Source: an uncultured Eubacteriales bacterium
GTDB taxonomy: Bacteria; Bacillota; Clostridia; Lachnospirales; Lachnospiraceae
Assembly: GCA_949297565.1 (NCBI GenBank)
Contig: CASFUI010000203.1
Location: 1-18,201, forward strand
Length of the DNA stretch: 18,201 bases
Reading direction: 5' to 3'
Shown here: in pieces, positions 1 to 8,019 of the stretch
Layout: every line of letters begins with the position of its first letter
Position numbering within the stretch: the first letter of the stretch is position 1
Translations under genes and position numbers: made by a program
The notes under the pieces: generated by a model
Seen by the model: only the letters and a program-made list of their open reading frames with translations
Database searches by the model: none
Told to the model about the DNA's origin: nothing

Positions 1-524
1 AGAAAGCAAAGGCAGGAGATACTATTGTATTTGATAGTGTATCACGTATGAGCAGAAATGCAGATGAGGGCTTTGCTTTATATGAGGAATTATACAACAA
101 AGGCATTGAACTTGTATTCCTTAAAGAGCCGCATATCAATACAGCTACATACAAGAAAGCGTTACAGAATAACGTATCAATGACTGGAACAAATGTTGAT
201 TATATTCTTGAGGGAGTAAATAAATACCTTATGGCACTTGCTAAAGAGCAAATAAGAATAGCGTTTGAGCAATCAGAGAAAGAGGTTGAGGATTTACACC
301 AAAGAACAAAAGAGGGTATTGCTACAGCAAGATTGAATGGTAAGCAGATAGGACAAAAGCAAGGTGCAAAACTTACAACAAAGAAGTCTATTGAAGCAAA
401 GAAACAGATACAGAAGTATAGCAAAGACTTTGACGGACAACTCACAGATGCGGATTGTATGCGTATGTTAGGACTTGCAAGAAATACTTATTATAAATAC
501 AAAAGAGAAATGAAAGCAGAATAA
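1..524 (+). CDS. Serine recombinase (resolvase family), 3' part only
   Basis: The open frame enters from the left edge (codons in phase from base 3), so the true start and probably the catalytic serine lie outside the window. The visible part begins with a VFDSVSRMSRN segment, which matches the conserved D-x-x-SR-x-x-R core of the resolvase/invertase catalytic domain. It continues through the long E-helix region (AKEQIRIAFEQSEKEVEDL, then a TKEGIATARLNGKQIG segment, the usual junction to the DNA-binding part). It ends with a helix-turn-helix-like tail (LTDADCMRMLGLARNTYYKYK). The short C-terminus argues for a small resolvase, not a large serine integrase. The internal ATG at 48 lies inside the catalytic domain and is not a credible start. 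Together with the sigma factor downstream it marks the edge of a mobile element. Confidence 0.85.
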   Translation, partial: KAKAGDTIVFDSVSRMSRNADEGFALYEELYNKGIELVFLKEPHINTATYKKALQNNVSMTGTNVDYILEGVNKYLMALAKEQIRIAFEQSEKEVEDLHQRTKEGIATARLNGKQIGQKQGAKLTTKKSIEAKKQIQKYSKDFDGQLTDADCMRMLGLARNTYYKYKREMKAE

Positions 525-530
525 TAATTG

Positions 531-560
531 AGTAGGCAGGGTATAAACACTCTGCCTATT
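531..560 (+). terminator. Hairpin behind the recombinase gene, weak terminator
   Basis: TAGGCAG at 533-539 pairs with CTGCCTA at 552-558 around a 12-nt loop, and weaker pairs extend it. It begins 7-10 nt after the recombinase stop. The tail is TTATTATG, not a solid T tract, so termination would be weak. Confidence 0.45.
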
Positions 561-642
561 ATTATGCCCCCAGGGGTCTATATAGGATTTGCTACATCGC
601 CCTATCAAGTACCGTAAATATCCGCCAAAAAATAAAAAGGCT

Positions 643-671
643 TTGTCCTGCTGCCATAATGGTAATATAAT
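643..671 (+). promoter_or_regulatory. Candidate promoter of the sigma factor gene
   Basis: TTGTCC at 643-648 (4 of 6 to the -35 consensus) is followed after exactly 17 bp by a perfect TATAAT at 666-671. The predicted start, near 678, is just before a hairpin. The untranslated leader to the ATG at 760 would be about 80 nt. Called by eye only. Confidence 0.45.
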
Positions 672-679
672 AAAAAAGA

Positions 680-706
680 GAAGCCAGTTATTGCCGGTCT
701 GACTTC
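680..706 (+). other. Hairpin at the predicted 5' end of the sigma factor transcript
   Basis: GAAGCCAG (680-687) pairs with CTGACTTC (699-706) with one mismatch and an 11-nt loop. It lies 2-3 nt after the predicted transcription start. It could protect the 5' end, or be a short attenuator, as the sequence after it is moderately T-rich. Confidence 0.35.
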
Positions 707-759
707 CCTTTAATGTTCTGCATCTATCTTGATTATAGCAAAAAGGTAGGTGTAATTCA

Positions 760-1689
760 ATGACGAATGAGCAGATAGTTGAGAAAATTCGCAACGGTTA
801 TTCTGTAACGGATAATATGCAATGGTTGTATGAAAAGAATATGCCATTGATTAAGCGTATATTAAAGCCATATACAGCTTATGAGAGCATTGAGGACTTA
901 TTGCAGGAAGCATATTTTGGATTGTGGGAAGCTGTACAGCATTATGAAACATCAGAGAATGTATTGTTTATGACGTATGCCGGATATTGGATAAAACAGG
1001 CAGTAATGCGGTATATAGAGAATTGCGGTTCAGTTGTTAGAATACCAAATCATACAAGGCAGAAAATATCACGTTACAAGAAAACCGTTGAAAGATTGTT
1101 ACAAGAGCAATCAAGAGTACCTACAGATAAAGAAATTGCAGATTGTATGATGATAACTGTATCAGAGGTTGAGGAATTAAAGCAGTATTCACAAAGTGTA
1201 TCAAGTTTAGATGCACCATTGAATGAAGATGCAGATATTACATTATGCGACAATGTACAAAGCGATTTTGACCTTGAAAATGAAACGATAGATAAAATAT
1301 ATGCAGAGCATAGCAAAAATGAATTATGGGGCATTGTAGAACGGTACACAAGCGATATAGAAAACAAAGTGATTGCTGATAGATACAAGCAGGATATGAC
1401 ATACCGGGATATTGGAATAAAAAACAATATCAGTATGCAAAGAGCAAGAGAGATTGAACATAGTGCTTTACGCAAATTGAGGATAGGCAAGGCAAAGCGT
1501 AGATTATTAGAAAAGTTTGAAGTTGTAGAAAGCGGAATGTATAAAACAGGGTTTAATAGTTTTAATCAGCATAACTTTACTTCAAGGGTTGAATTTATTG
1601 CTATACGAAAAGCAGAGATACAAGAAGAATATGAGAGAAGAATGAGGGAATTGTCACAATGTATTCCTCAAAAAAGAGCGTGTTTATAG
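760..1689 (+). CDS. Sigma-70 family RNA polymerase sigma factor, mobile-element type
   Basis: Predicted sigma subunit that directs RNA polymerase to a special promoter set. Region 2 is clear at about residues 43-95: a DLLQEAYFGLWEAVQHYE segment, then an F-x-TYAGYWIKQAVMRYI segment, the -10-recognition helix. Region 3 follows (RIPNHTRQKISRY, then PTDKEIADCM at about 121-130). Region 4 lies near residues 195-240 (DRYKQDMTYRDIG, then a helix-turn-helix ending in EIEHSALRKLR). About 65 extra residues follow region 4. The 309-residue size and absence of region 1.1 separate it from the housekeeping factor. AGGTAGG at 745-751 supports the ATG. Such genes near serine recombinases are common in Firmicutes conjugative elements, so it probably drives element genes; its targets are not visible. 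Confidence 0.85.
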   Translation: MTNEQIVEKIRNGYSVTDNMQWLYEKNMPLIKRILKPYTAYESIEDLLQEAYFGLWEAVQHYETSENVLFMTYAGYWIKQAVMRYIENCGSVVRIPNHTRQKISRYKKTVERLLQEQSRVPTDKEIADCMMITVSEVEELKQYSQSVSSLDAPLNEDADITLCDNVQSDFDLENETIDKIYAEHSKNELWGIVERYTSDIENKVIADRYKQDMTYRDIGIKNNISMQRAREIEHSALRKLRIGKAKRRLLEKFEVVESGMYKTGFNSFNQHNFTSRVEFIAIRKAEIQEEYERRMRELSQCIPQKRACL

Positions 1690-1816
1690 GTTGCTTTGTA
1701 TGGTGTAAAATGTTCTTTCGTAACACACTTGTAGCACACAAAAGCCTTATAAATCCTTATTTTATGCGGTTTGAAGTTCTCAAAGAGATAATTTCAAACA
1801 GAATAAGATATTATGC

Positions 1817-1854
1817 AAACCCCTTGAAAGTCCAGTACTTTCAAGGGGTTTTTT
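1817..1854 (+). terminator. Strong rho-independent terminator after the sigma factor gene
   Basis: ACCCCTTGAAAGT (1819-1831) pairs perfectly with ACTTTCAAGGGGT (1837-1849) around a CCAGT loop, followed by a run of T to 1854. On the other strand the arm is followed by only three T, so it mainly serves the + strand. Flanking ATGCAAA and TTTGCAT could lengthen the stem with a bulge. Confidence 0.88.
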
Positions 1855-1945
1855 GCATCTTACCAACAGTTGGGAAATATCTGATTTGGATATAAAGCCT
1901 TCACCGATATAAAACATATTTCAATCCATAGAAATACAGGTATTA

Positions 1946-1974
1946 TTGAGTTTTTCGCCCGTTTTTGCTATACT
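1946..1974 (+). promoter_or_regulatory. Promoter of the restriction-modification operon
   Basis: TTGAGT at 1946-1951 and TATACT at 1969-1974 are separated by exactly 17 bp, and TG at 1966-1967 makes an extended -10. The predicted start is near 1981, giving a leader of about 57 nt before the ATG at 2038. It is one of the best promoters in the window and makes the defence genes an independent unit from the mobile element upstream. Confidence 0.65.
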
Positions 1975-2037
1975 ACTGTAAGTGCAAAAAACCGAATTAA
2001 AGATTAAGCTTTAGTCAGATGTACGAGGTGGATACAG

Positions 2038-4260
2038 ATGAATTGTCAGGATTTTATAAATTCCCTGCTTCCGGGGAATTATGCTTTGACAAAATCAATG
2101 GAATTGACGAAAATTCAGACCAGCGGTACGCTGTGGTATACAAAGAAATTCCTTGTGCTTTATTATTATGTTTTTCTGTCAAGAGAAATTGAGACGCGAG
2201 AGTATATAAATAATGTAATAAATTCGTTTGATAAATATATTTCGACGCTGTCTGCGGAGGTACGTGGTTTGGCGGAGGAATTTTTTTATCCGGCTGACTC
2301 TGCCATTAATTTTAAATCTGATGATTTCATCACATTTTCAGCTTTTGCGGGGAAAAATGATTTTAATACACAGGAGGAAAAGAATAAATATTTTCAAAAT
2401 GCCAAAAAGTTTTATTTTTCAATGCTGATGGATTCAGGCGGCCAAAAGGGAATTAAAAAAATAATGAAAAACGCTATCAAGGCGAAAGATTTTGTATATT
2501 CCGAGGAAGCAATGAGAGATATAATTTACAGGGCTGCTGTGACTGTTGTGGCTGAGGAGTGCAATCGTTTGGGAGCTGTAAAGGATAATTCGGTTAAATA
2601 TATTCTATCCGATGAGGCTGTCAGAGAAGCGGAAAAAAGAGCAGGTTCAGGGGAGAAGCTGAGTTTCGCCGAGGTTGAACGGATAGCGTCCCGGTTTCCG
2701 AAAGAAAGTCCGAAATATAACGGAATTGAGAACGATATGGCAGCATTTATAAGAAATGAGAGACAGATACTGTTTTATTACGGGTATTTTCACTCAAAGT
2801 CGTCGGGCGCTCAAAATATGGAATTCAGCAGTTTGACGCCGGTAGGGGAGAGTGCGTTAAATGCAAATTCAATAGAATTTCTTGCGTTATGGGAACATCA
2901 GAAAATAAAAATGATTTCACAGCCTCCTACGGCAGTTATTAACGACATAAACGGCGCTGATATTAATCCTGAAAAATTTATGATAGGCTATACGCCGTAT
3001 ACTGATATTGTAGGGTATATTTTAAGGAACGGCGAGCTGTCTATACCTCAATATAAATTCATTGTTTCAAGAAAAAAGCGCTGCTTTAAGGAAGCTGAAT
3101 GGGAGCAGAGCGAAGCTGATTTATCAGATAATATCAGCGATATTGAAAAAATCATAGCATCGTTTAAGAGAGACAGGGACAATAAAGATGAGGACGGAAG
3201 AAAAGAGCTTTTAAAATATACTCTGGGGCTCAGAGGAGATTTGCCATTTGATAAAGGAACAAATCCGTTAAATATATTAGCGTTTACGGATAACAAGGTT
3301 ATTTGTAATAATTATCCGGAATTGTCTATGGTATATGATATTTACGGGATATTAGACGATTACAAAATACAAAAATACGGAGAGCTGTTCAGAGAGTGCG
3401 AAGCCGACTTAAGGGAAAGATATATTTGGGCATATAATGGAGAGAAAAGGCAGTATAACCCTAAAATTAAAATAAATTGGGACCTTTATAATATTCATAT
3501 TGATAAGTTTATTTTAACCACAGTTTCGGTACTGATAGCAGCTATAAATAAAAAGGTTTACAGTATTGAAGCTGCACAAAAAAATGAAACAGATGAAATC
3601 TGCGATTATTGCGCAGAAAATTTCAGAGAGCTGTATAAGTCAATAGGAATAAAAAATGACGGCTTGATAAAACGTGAGGTATTTAAGGCAATAAGCGCAT
3701 TAAAGTCAAAGGATTTTATCAGATATATTGAAGTTAATGAGGACAGAACTCAGATTGAGGCAGACTATGCGGCTTCTAATGTCACAGATTTGCTGGAAAA
3801 AATAAAAGAGCTGTCAAGGGAGACGACCGTCAGCAATTCAGATGGAAGGTTAAGAAAAAGGAAGCTGGTGGGAATGCTTAAAGCGTATTATATGCAGAGA
3901 TTTACGGAAAACGGTCTGCTGAAATGCGAGTGCTGCGGGCAGGAAACCTTTGTAACGCAGTCAGGGGAGCCATATGTTGAGTATCATCACCTGATTCCGT
4001 TTAACATTGCATTCGGACCCGACCACTACCTGAATTTATTCGCATTGTGTCCGAACTGTCACAGAAAAATACATTTTTTAAATTTAAAGGACAAGGAAAA
4101 GCAGTATAAAATGCTCAATGATAATAACTGTTTTAATATGAGTTTTGTCGAGCGTCTGCGAGGGCTGAAGGATGAAAAACTTCTGCGCTCTTATCATTTG
4201 GAATATTTGCTGGCAGACAGAGCGATAACACAGGAAGAGTATAATATTATTGCAGCTTAA
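2038..4260 (+). CDS. HNH endonuclease, probable restriction enzyme of a Type II system
   Basis: A 740-residue protein whose C-terminal part is a zinc-supported HNH (beta-beta-alpha metal) nuclease. C630 and C633 form the first CxxC, V-EYHH with H650/H651 supplies the catalytic histidine, and LFALCPNCHRKIH gives C671, C674, H675 and H679. The first 600 residues match no domain I can name. They include an LTPVGE...LALWEHQKIKMISQPP segment (266-297), which looks like a conserved family signature and may belong to the DNA-recognition part. AGGTGG at 2026-2031, six bases before the ATG, fixes the start. Two methyltransferase genes follow at once, so the natural reading is a restriction enzyme that cuts the unmethylated form of their site. 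HNH Type IIS enzymes with two methyltransferases are known (MnlI), but homology to MnlI is not claimed. Confidence 0.85.
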   Translation: MNCQDFINSLLPGNYALTKSMELTKIQTSGTLWYTKKFLVLYYYVFLSREIETREYINNVINSFDKYISTLSAEVRGLAEEFFYPADSAINFKSDDFITFSAFAGKNDFNTQEEKNKYFQNAKKFYFSMLMDSGGQKGIKKIMKNAIKAKDFVYSEEAMRDIIYRAAVTVVAEECNRLGAVKDNSVKYILSDEAVREAEKRAGSGEKLSFAEVERIASRFPKESPKYNGIENDMAAFIRNERQILFYYGYFHSKSSGAQNMEFSSLTPVGESALNANSIEFLALWEHQKIKMISQPPTAVINDINGADINPEKFMIGYTPYTDIVGYILRNGELSIPQYKFIVSRKKRCFKEAEWEQSEADLSDNISDIEKIIASFKRDRDNKDEDGRKELLKYTLGLRGDLPFDKGTNPLNILAFTDNKVICNNYPELSMVYDIYGILDDYKIQKYGELFRECEADLRERYIWAYNGEKRQYNPKIKINWDLYNIHIDKFILTTVSVLIAAINKKVYSIEAAQKNETDEICDYCAENFRELYKSIGIKNDGLIKREVFKAISALKSKDFIRYIEVNEDRTQIEADYAASNVTDLLEKIKELSRETTVSNSDGRLRKRKLVGMLKAYYMQRFTENGLLKCECCGQETFVTQSGEPYVEYHHLIPFNIAFGPDHYLNLFALCPNCHRKIHFLNLKDKEKQYKMLNDNNCFNMSFVERLRGLKDEKLLRSYHLEYLLADRAITQEEYNIIAA

Positions 4261-4280
4261 AAGAATATATGGAGCATCAG

Positions 4281-5132
4281 ATGTTAAATATTGATAATAT
4301 TATTAATAAAATAATTCATGCATCTTCTGAGGATTATTTAAAAGAAATTCCGCAAGAGTGTATAGATATGGTAATTACAAGTCCTCCATATGATGATCTG
4401 AGGGACTATGAAAATAAAACAGAGTGGAATTTTGAGGTTTTTAAAAAAATTGCCGATGAGTTGTACCGTATAATGAAAAACGGAGGAGTTGTCGTATGGG
4501 TGGTTGGAGATAAAACCTTAAAAGGAAACAAGAGCCTGACAAGCTTTAAGCAGGCGCTGTATTTTCAGGAAATAGGCTTCAATATGTATGATGTTATAAT
4601 ATATGAAAAAGCCGGGTCGGGGCCTCCTCATCCAAACAGATATTTTAATACTTTTGAATATATGTTTGTATTAAGCAAGGGCAGGCCCAAAACAGTTAAT
4701 CTGTTAAGAGATAAACCCAATAAATGGGCAAATCATACGACCTATGCCGAGATTACACGCCGTGAAAAAGACGGAACACTGACCAACAAGGGCAAAAAAA
4801 CGGTTAATGAATTCGGAGTAAGGACAAATATATGGCGTTATGCAAACGGAAAAGGGTTTGCTACTAAAGATAAAATCGCGTATCAGCATCCTGCTATTTT
4901 TCCGGAAAAACTCGCGGAAGACCATATAAGGTCGTGGTCTAATCCCGGCGATATTATACTGGACCCGTTTGGAGGCAGCGGAACTACGGCAAAGGCGGCA
5001 CAGCGTCTGGGGCGCAGATGGATATTGATTGAGGCAGTAGAGGATTATTGTAAAATTGCAGAAAAAAGATTAGAAGGAATTACAGATGATACAGACAGTC
5101 ATAACAATGCAGCCATACTCGGAGACAATTAA
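4281..5132 (+). CDS. Beta-class DNA methyltransferase, first of the pair (N4-cytosine or N6-adenine)
   Basis: A 283-residue AdoMet-dependent DNA methyltransferase with the beta-class order of motifs. The catalytic motif IV, TSPPY, is at residues 33-37. The AdoMet-binding motif I, DPFGGSGTT, is at 228-236, followed by the usual GRRWILIEAVEDYCKIAEKR end. The SPPY form is most often seen in N4-cytosine enzymes but does not exclude N6-adenine. No separate large target-recognition domain is visible; the segment between residues about 60 and 215 must hold specificity. I prefer the ATG at 4281, because GGAG (4271-4274) lies six bases before it. An in-frame ATG at 4269 would add four residues and has no good ribosome site. 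It lies 20 bp behind the nuclease gene and its end overlaps the next gene by 47 bp, so the three are surely co-transcribed. Confidence 0.88.
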   Translation: MLNIDNIINKIIHASSEDYLKEIPQECIDMVITSPPYDDLRDYENKTEWNFEVFKKIADELYRIMKNGGVVVWVVGDKTLKGNKSLTSFKQALYFQEIGFNMYDVIIYEKAGSGPPHPNRYFNTFEYMFVLSKGRPKTVNLLRDKPNKWANHTTYAEITRREKDGTLTNKGKKTVNEFGVRTNIWRYANGKGFATKDKIAYQHPAIFPEKLAEDHIRSWSNPGDIILDPFGGSGTTAKAAQRLGRRWILIEAVEDYCKIAEKRLEGITDDTDSHNNAAILGDN

Positions 5133-6423
5133 TCTGCTGAGACAGAAATATAATTATATTTCTGAGGAGGGCTGTTTTTTTGCGGTTGTTTCCTCAGAAT
5201 ATGACAATAAAGGTAATGTTGTGCATGATTTTTTAGAGGTGATTTTTGAGGCCGAAAAAGCAGGATATGATTATGTAAATACAATCGTTTATCCGACTAC
5301 CGACGTTCAAAAGGCTGCCTTTACCGATAATGTAAGGTATGTTGTATGGCTTGCAAAAAATCATAAAAAAATGGTGTTTGATAAAGACTCTATCAGAGAA
5401 AAACATATCTGGAAAGATGTCGAGTGGGGAAAGAGAGAAAAAAATTATAATCCAAAGGGCAAGGATCCGGGAAATGTCTGGATTCCGACTAATGATGACG
5501 GAAATGCTCATATAACGGAGCATATTCTTTTGTCGGACGAGGATATTATAAAAAGAATAATTACTATGAGTAATTGCGGAGCAAATTACGAAATATTCCG
5601 GGGAAAATTAACTTGCCGAAATATTTCAGAAAATATAAATAAATATAGACCGGAGGTTTTGCAAAAACAGGTCAGCGGTAAGATTGTTTTTAAAACGTCG
5701 GAGGATATGGACAGAGTAGAGAATGACTCGGTTTCTCTTGCAGTGACATCACCGCCGTACTGGAATTTAAAGGATTATTTTAAAGAGGGACAGATAGGTC
5801 AGGAGGATTACACGAAATATCTTTGCAGAATTAAAAAGGTCTGGGGACAGTGCTATAAAAAACTGAATGCGAACGGAAGCCTCTGGATAAATATAAATAT
5901 ACGCACAAGGAACGGAAAGTCAATTTTAATTCCTAAGGATTTTATAGATATTTGCAGAGAGCTGGGATTTTTTTATAAAGGAATTTTTATCTGGCATAAA
6001 TCATCGGGTATACCGACGTCGGACAAAAATATTGTTGACCGTCACGAATATGTTCTGGTTTTTGCTAAGAGTGAAAACTTTTTTGTCGACAAAGAAGTTC
6101 AAGGCTCATTTTGTGATTACAAAAACGCGTTGATTAACGGAGGGGCATTTTGGAATATTAACAGAAAGGCAGGAAGTGTAGGAAAAAAATATATTCATCC
6201 TGCCATTTATCCAAATGAATTAGTTGAGCGAATTATTAAACTCTCAACCAATTTAAACGAATTGGTGCTGGACCCGTTTCTTGGAAGCGGAACGTCCTTG
6301 ATTTCCGCCTTAAATTGCGGCAGGAACTTTATCGGCTATGAATATAACGAGGGCTTCAGGGAACTTATGCAGTCGCGATTTGACGCGGAACTGGACGCAG
6401 GTGTCGATATAATGTTTATATAG
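5086..6423 (+). CDS. Second DNA methyltransferase with a degenerate methyltransferase-like N-terminal half
   Basis: A 445-residue protein. Residues about 205-445 are a complete beta-class methyltransferase: TSPPYW at 221-226, RHEYVLVFAK, HPAIYPNELVERII, and DPFLGSGTS at 396-404. Residues about 1-190 look like the body of a second methyltransferase: an EGCFFAVV strand, then AGYDYVNTIVYPTT, NVRYVVWLAK, the NPKGKDPGNVWIP loop and a DEDIIKRII helix. These occur in the same order as their catalytic-half counterparts, but with no TSPPY and no DPFxGSGT. The N-terminal half is therefore probably non-catalytic, perhaps for target recognition or dimerisation. AGAAGGA at 5070-5076 supports the ATG at 5086 inside the end of the first methyltransferase; the ATG at 5107 is a second choice. 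Probably protects the other strand of an asymmetric site. Confidence 0.85.
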   Translation: MIQTVITMQPYSETINLLRQKYNYISEEGCFFAVVSSEYDNKGNVVHDFLEVIFEAEKAGYDYVNTIVYPTTDVQKAAFTDNVRYVVWLAKNHKKMVFDKDSIREKHIWKDVEWGKREKNYNPKGKDPGNVWIPTNDDGNAHITEHILLSDEDIIKRIITMSNCGANYEIFRGKLTCRNISENINKYRPEVLQKQVSGKIVFKTSEDMDRVENDSVSLAVTSPPYWNLKDYFKEGQIGQEDYTKYLCRIKKVWGQCYKKLNANGSLWININIRTRNGKSILIPKDFIDICRELGFFYKGIFIWHKSSGIPTSDKNIVDRHEYVLVFAKSENFFVDKEVQGSFCDYKNALINGGAFWNINRKAGSVGKKYIHPAIYPNELVERIIKLSTNLNELVLDPFLGSGTSLISALNCGRNFIGYEYNEGFRELMQSRFDAELDAGVDIMFI

Positions 6424-6434
6424 CATATTGTAAA

Positions 6435-6480
6435 AAGTATCGTCTGTATTATAATTTATAATACAGGCGATGCTTCTTTT
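6435..6480 (+). terminator. Terminator closing the restriction-modification operon
   Basis: A long stem begins 12 bp after the second methyltransferase stop. AAGTATCGTCTGTATTA pairs with TAATACAGGCGATGCTT with only wobble exceptions, the loop is AT-rich, and CTTTT follows. No promoter-like element is obvious between it and the next gene at 6538. Confidence 0.7.
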
Positions 6481-6537
6481 GTGCGAAATTTTCTTCGTGT
6501 TCCTTCGCAATAAATCGCTTCGGAATGGAGGGGTATT

Positions 6538-7932
6538 ATGGGAATAGCAATGTTTGTTATATTTTTGATGAGTGATTTATTTACGGTACTGATATGCAGA
6601 TATGCTATGTCGGATACTTACGAATATAAAAACGGAATGATACTCGGCGTTCATATTCCCAAGAGTGCGCTCGAAAGCGACGAGGTTGTGACGTTTTTAA
6701 CCTCGGTAAGAAAGCGGTATAAGTATTTTCAGAATATAAATATACTGTTTGCGATAGCTGTGTGTATACCCATACTGTTTAATATGGCTGCGGGAGTTTT
6801 TGTATGGATTTTTTGGCTTGTGATATACATTGCAGGCTATACATTCTCCACAAACAGCGCTCACAGAAAAATGTACAGAATTAAAATTAAAAACGGCTGG
6901 ATTAATGAGAGCAGCAAAAGGGTTTATGCCGATACAGAGCTGTCGTATGTTCAGCAGGGCAAAACTGTAAGTCTGAAATATCATATATTTATCATGGTAT
7001 TTGAAGTTATCCTTTTTATACCATTTCTGTGGAGGATAAGAGAAATATATTTTGGGGAAATTGCTGTGTATTTTGCCGCCGCTGCTGCGGTATCGCTGGC
7101 AGCTTTCCTGCTTCATATATTCATTGACCGCAGGTCAGATAGCTTGTACAGCGAAGATGTGCGGATTAACCAAACGGTAAATTATGCAGTAAAAAAATAT
7201 TGGGGAATCGGGCTTGTTTCGCTTAGTGCGCTAAACTGCATGGCATATATGTTTGTTGGTATTGGCATGCTGATTAACGGGGAATTAAATTTTGTATGGT
7301 TTATAATTTACATAATTATACAGATGTTTTCCGCGGCAGCTATATTTATTACGTTAATGCTGTTAAGAAAAGAAAAAAATCTAATTCTTGCAGATGAAAA
7401 TCCGCCTGTATATGTCGATGATGACGAGTACTGGAAAACAGGCTATTACTTCAATCCGGACGACAGACACCTCCTTGTTCAAAATCGTCTGTGTGAGACA
7501 AATTATTCGTTTAATTACGCAAGACCCGCAGCAAGGGTTATAGTAGGGGCAATAACAGTTTTTATTGCGGCAGCCATAATAATAACTGCTGTGTTGCTGA
7601 TACCGTTTATAAATGTTACGGTTAATATAGAGCTGGACGATAATTATTTAAAGGTAAAAGCTGCCGGTTATAAATGTGAGATTTCTCTCGATGATATAAA
7701 AAATGTCGAACTGATGGAAGAAATGCCGGAGGATAATTTTACAAGAACAAACGGCGGCTCAACAGACGAGTATAGTATAGGGTATTTCAGCGGCAGATCT
7801 GTCGGAAAGTGTATGCTGTTTGTATTTAATGACTGTTCTCCAATTCTTAAAATAGAAAGCGGTGATAAGACAATATTTGTAAATAACCAAGACAGCGGCA
7901 GCATAATTGATTTATATAATAAGTTAAAGTAA
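6538..7932 (+). CDS. Multi-pass membrane protein with a DUF5808-like segment
   Basis: A 464-residue membrane protein. About eight hydrophobic segments can be seen: near 1-20, 62-82, 86-106, 147-163, 172-195, 222-245, 250-275 and 333-358. Between the last two lies a soluble stretch, DDDEYWKTGYYFNPDDRHL (about 293-311), matching the W-x-x-G-x-x-x-NPDD signature of DUF5808. A C-terminal domain of about 100 residues (ELDDNYLKVKA...ISLDDIKNVELMEEMP) looks like the bacterial pleckstrin-like fold of this group. GGAGGGG at 6526-6532 fixes the start. Proteins of this type are often found beside ABC exporters, as here, but their role is unknown; a regulatory or sensing part of the transporter is an inference. 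It sits 87 bp before the ABC ATPase. Confidence 0.7.
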   Translation: MGIAMFVIFLMSDLFTVLICRYAMSDTYEYKNGMILGVHIPKSALESDEVVTFLTSVRKRYKYFQNINILFAIAVCIPILFNMAAGVFVWIFWLVIYIAGYTFSTNSAHRKMYRIKIKNGWINESSKRVYADTELSYVQQGKTVSLKYHIFIMVFEVILFIPFLWRIREIYFGEIAVYFAAAAAVSLAAFLLHIFIDRRSDSLYSEDVRINQTVNYAVKKYWGIGLVSLSALNCMAYMFVGIGMLINGELNFVWFIIYIIIQMFSAAAIFITLMLLRKEKNLILADENPPVYVDDDEYWKTGYYFNPDDRHLLVQNRLCETNYSFNYARPAARVIVGAITVFIAAAIIITAVLLIPFINVTVNIELDDNYLKVKAAGYKCEISLDDIKNVELMEEMPEDNFTRTNGGSTDEYSIGYFSGRSVGKCMLFVFNDCSPILKIESGDKTIFVNNQDSGSIIDLYNKLK

Positions 7933-8019
7933 AATAGCATAAGAAGCCAGACAGTTTGGTGAGCATGTGGAAAGATAAAATTATTTAAAATGCCGGGATA
8001 TCGGCATGGAAGGAGAATA

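Larger units (their letters stand above)
1690..2037 (+). other. Intergenic region between mobile-element end and restriction operon
   Basis: This 348-bp stretch has no convincing gene. From left to right it holds a GTTTGAA/TTCAAAC inverted repeat (1769-1775 and 1793-1799), a strong terminator palindrome at 1817-1854, and the promoter of the next operon at 1946-1974. An open frame at 1659-1895 crosses the terminator and overlaps the sigma gene; it has no ribosome site or recognisable domain. The boundary of the mobile element may lie in this stretch, but only one side is in view, so a direct repeat cannot be tested. Confidence 0.5.

Noticed and set aside
566..577. CCCCAGGGG palindrome after the recombinase gene, considered as a resolution site
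   Set aside because: It is a single short palindrome without the paired subsites expected for a res site.
1659..1895. 78-codon frame overlapping the end of the sigma factor gene
   Set aside because: It runs through the strong terminator, has no ribosome site and no recognisable domain.
2038..6423. BREX, DISARM or Type I restriction locus
   Set aside because: No PglZ, BrxL, helicase, HsdS or HsdR-like gene is present; only an HNH nuclease and two small methyltransferases.
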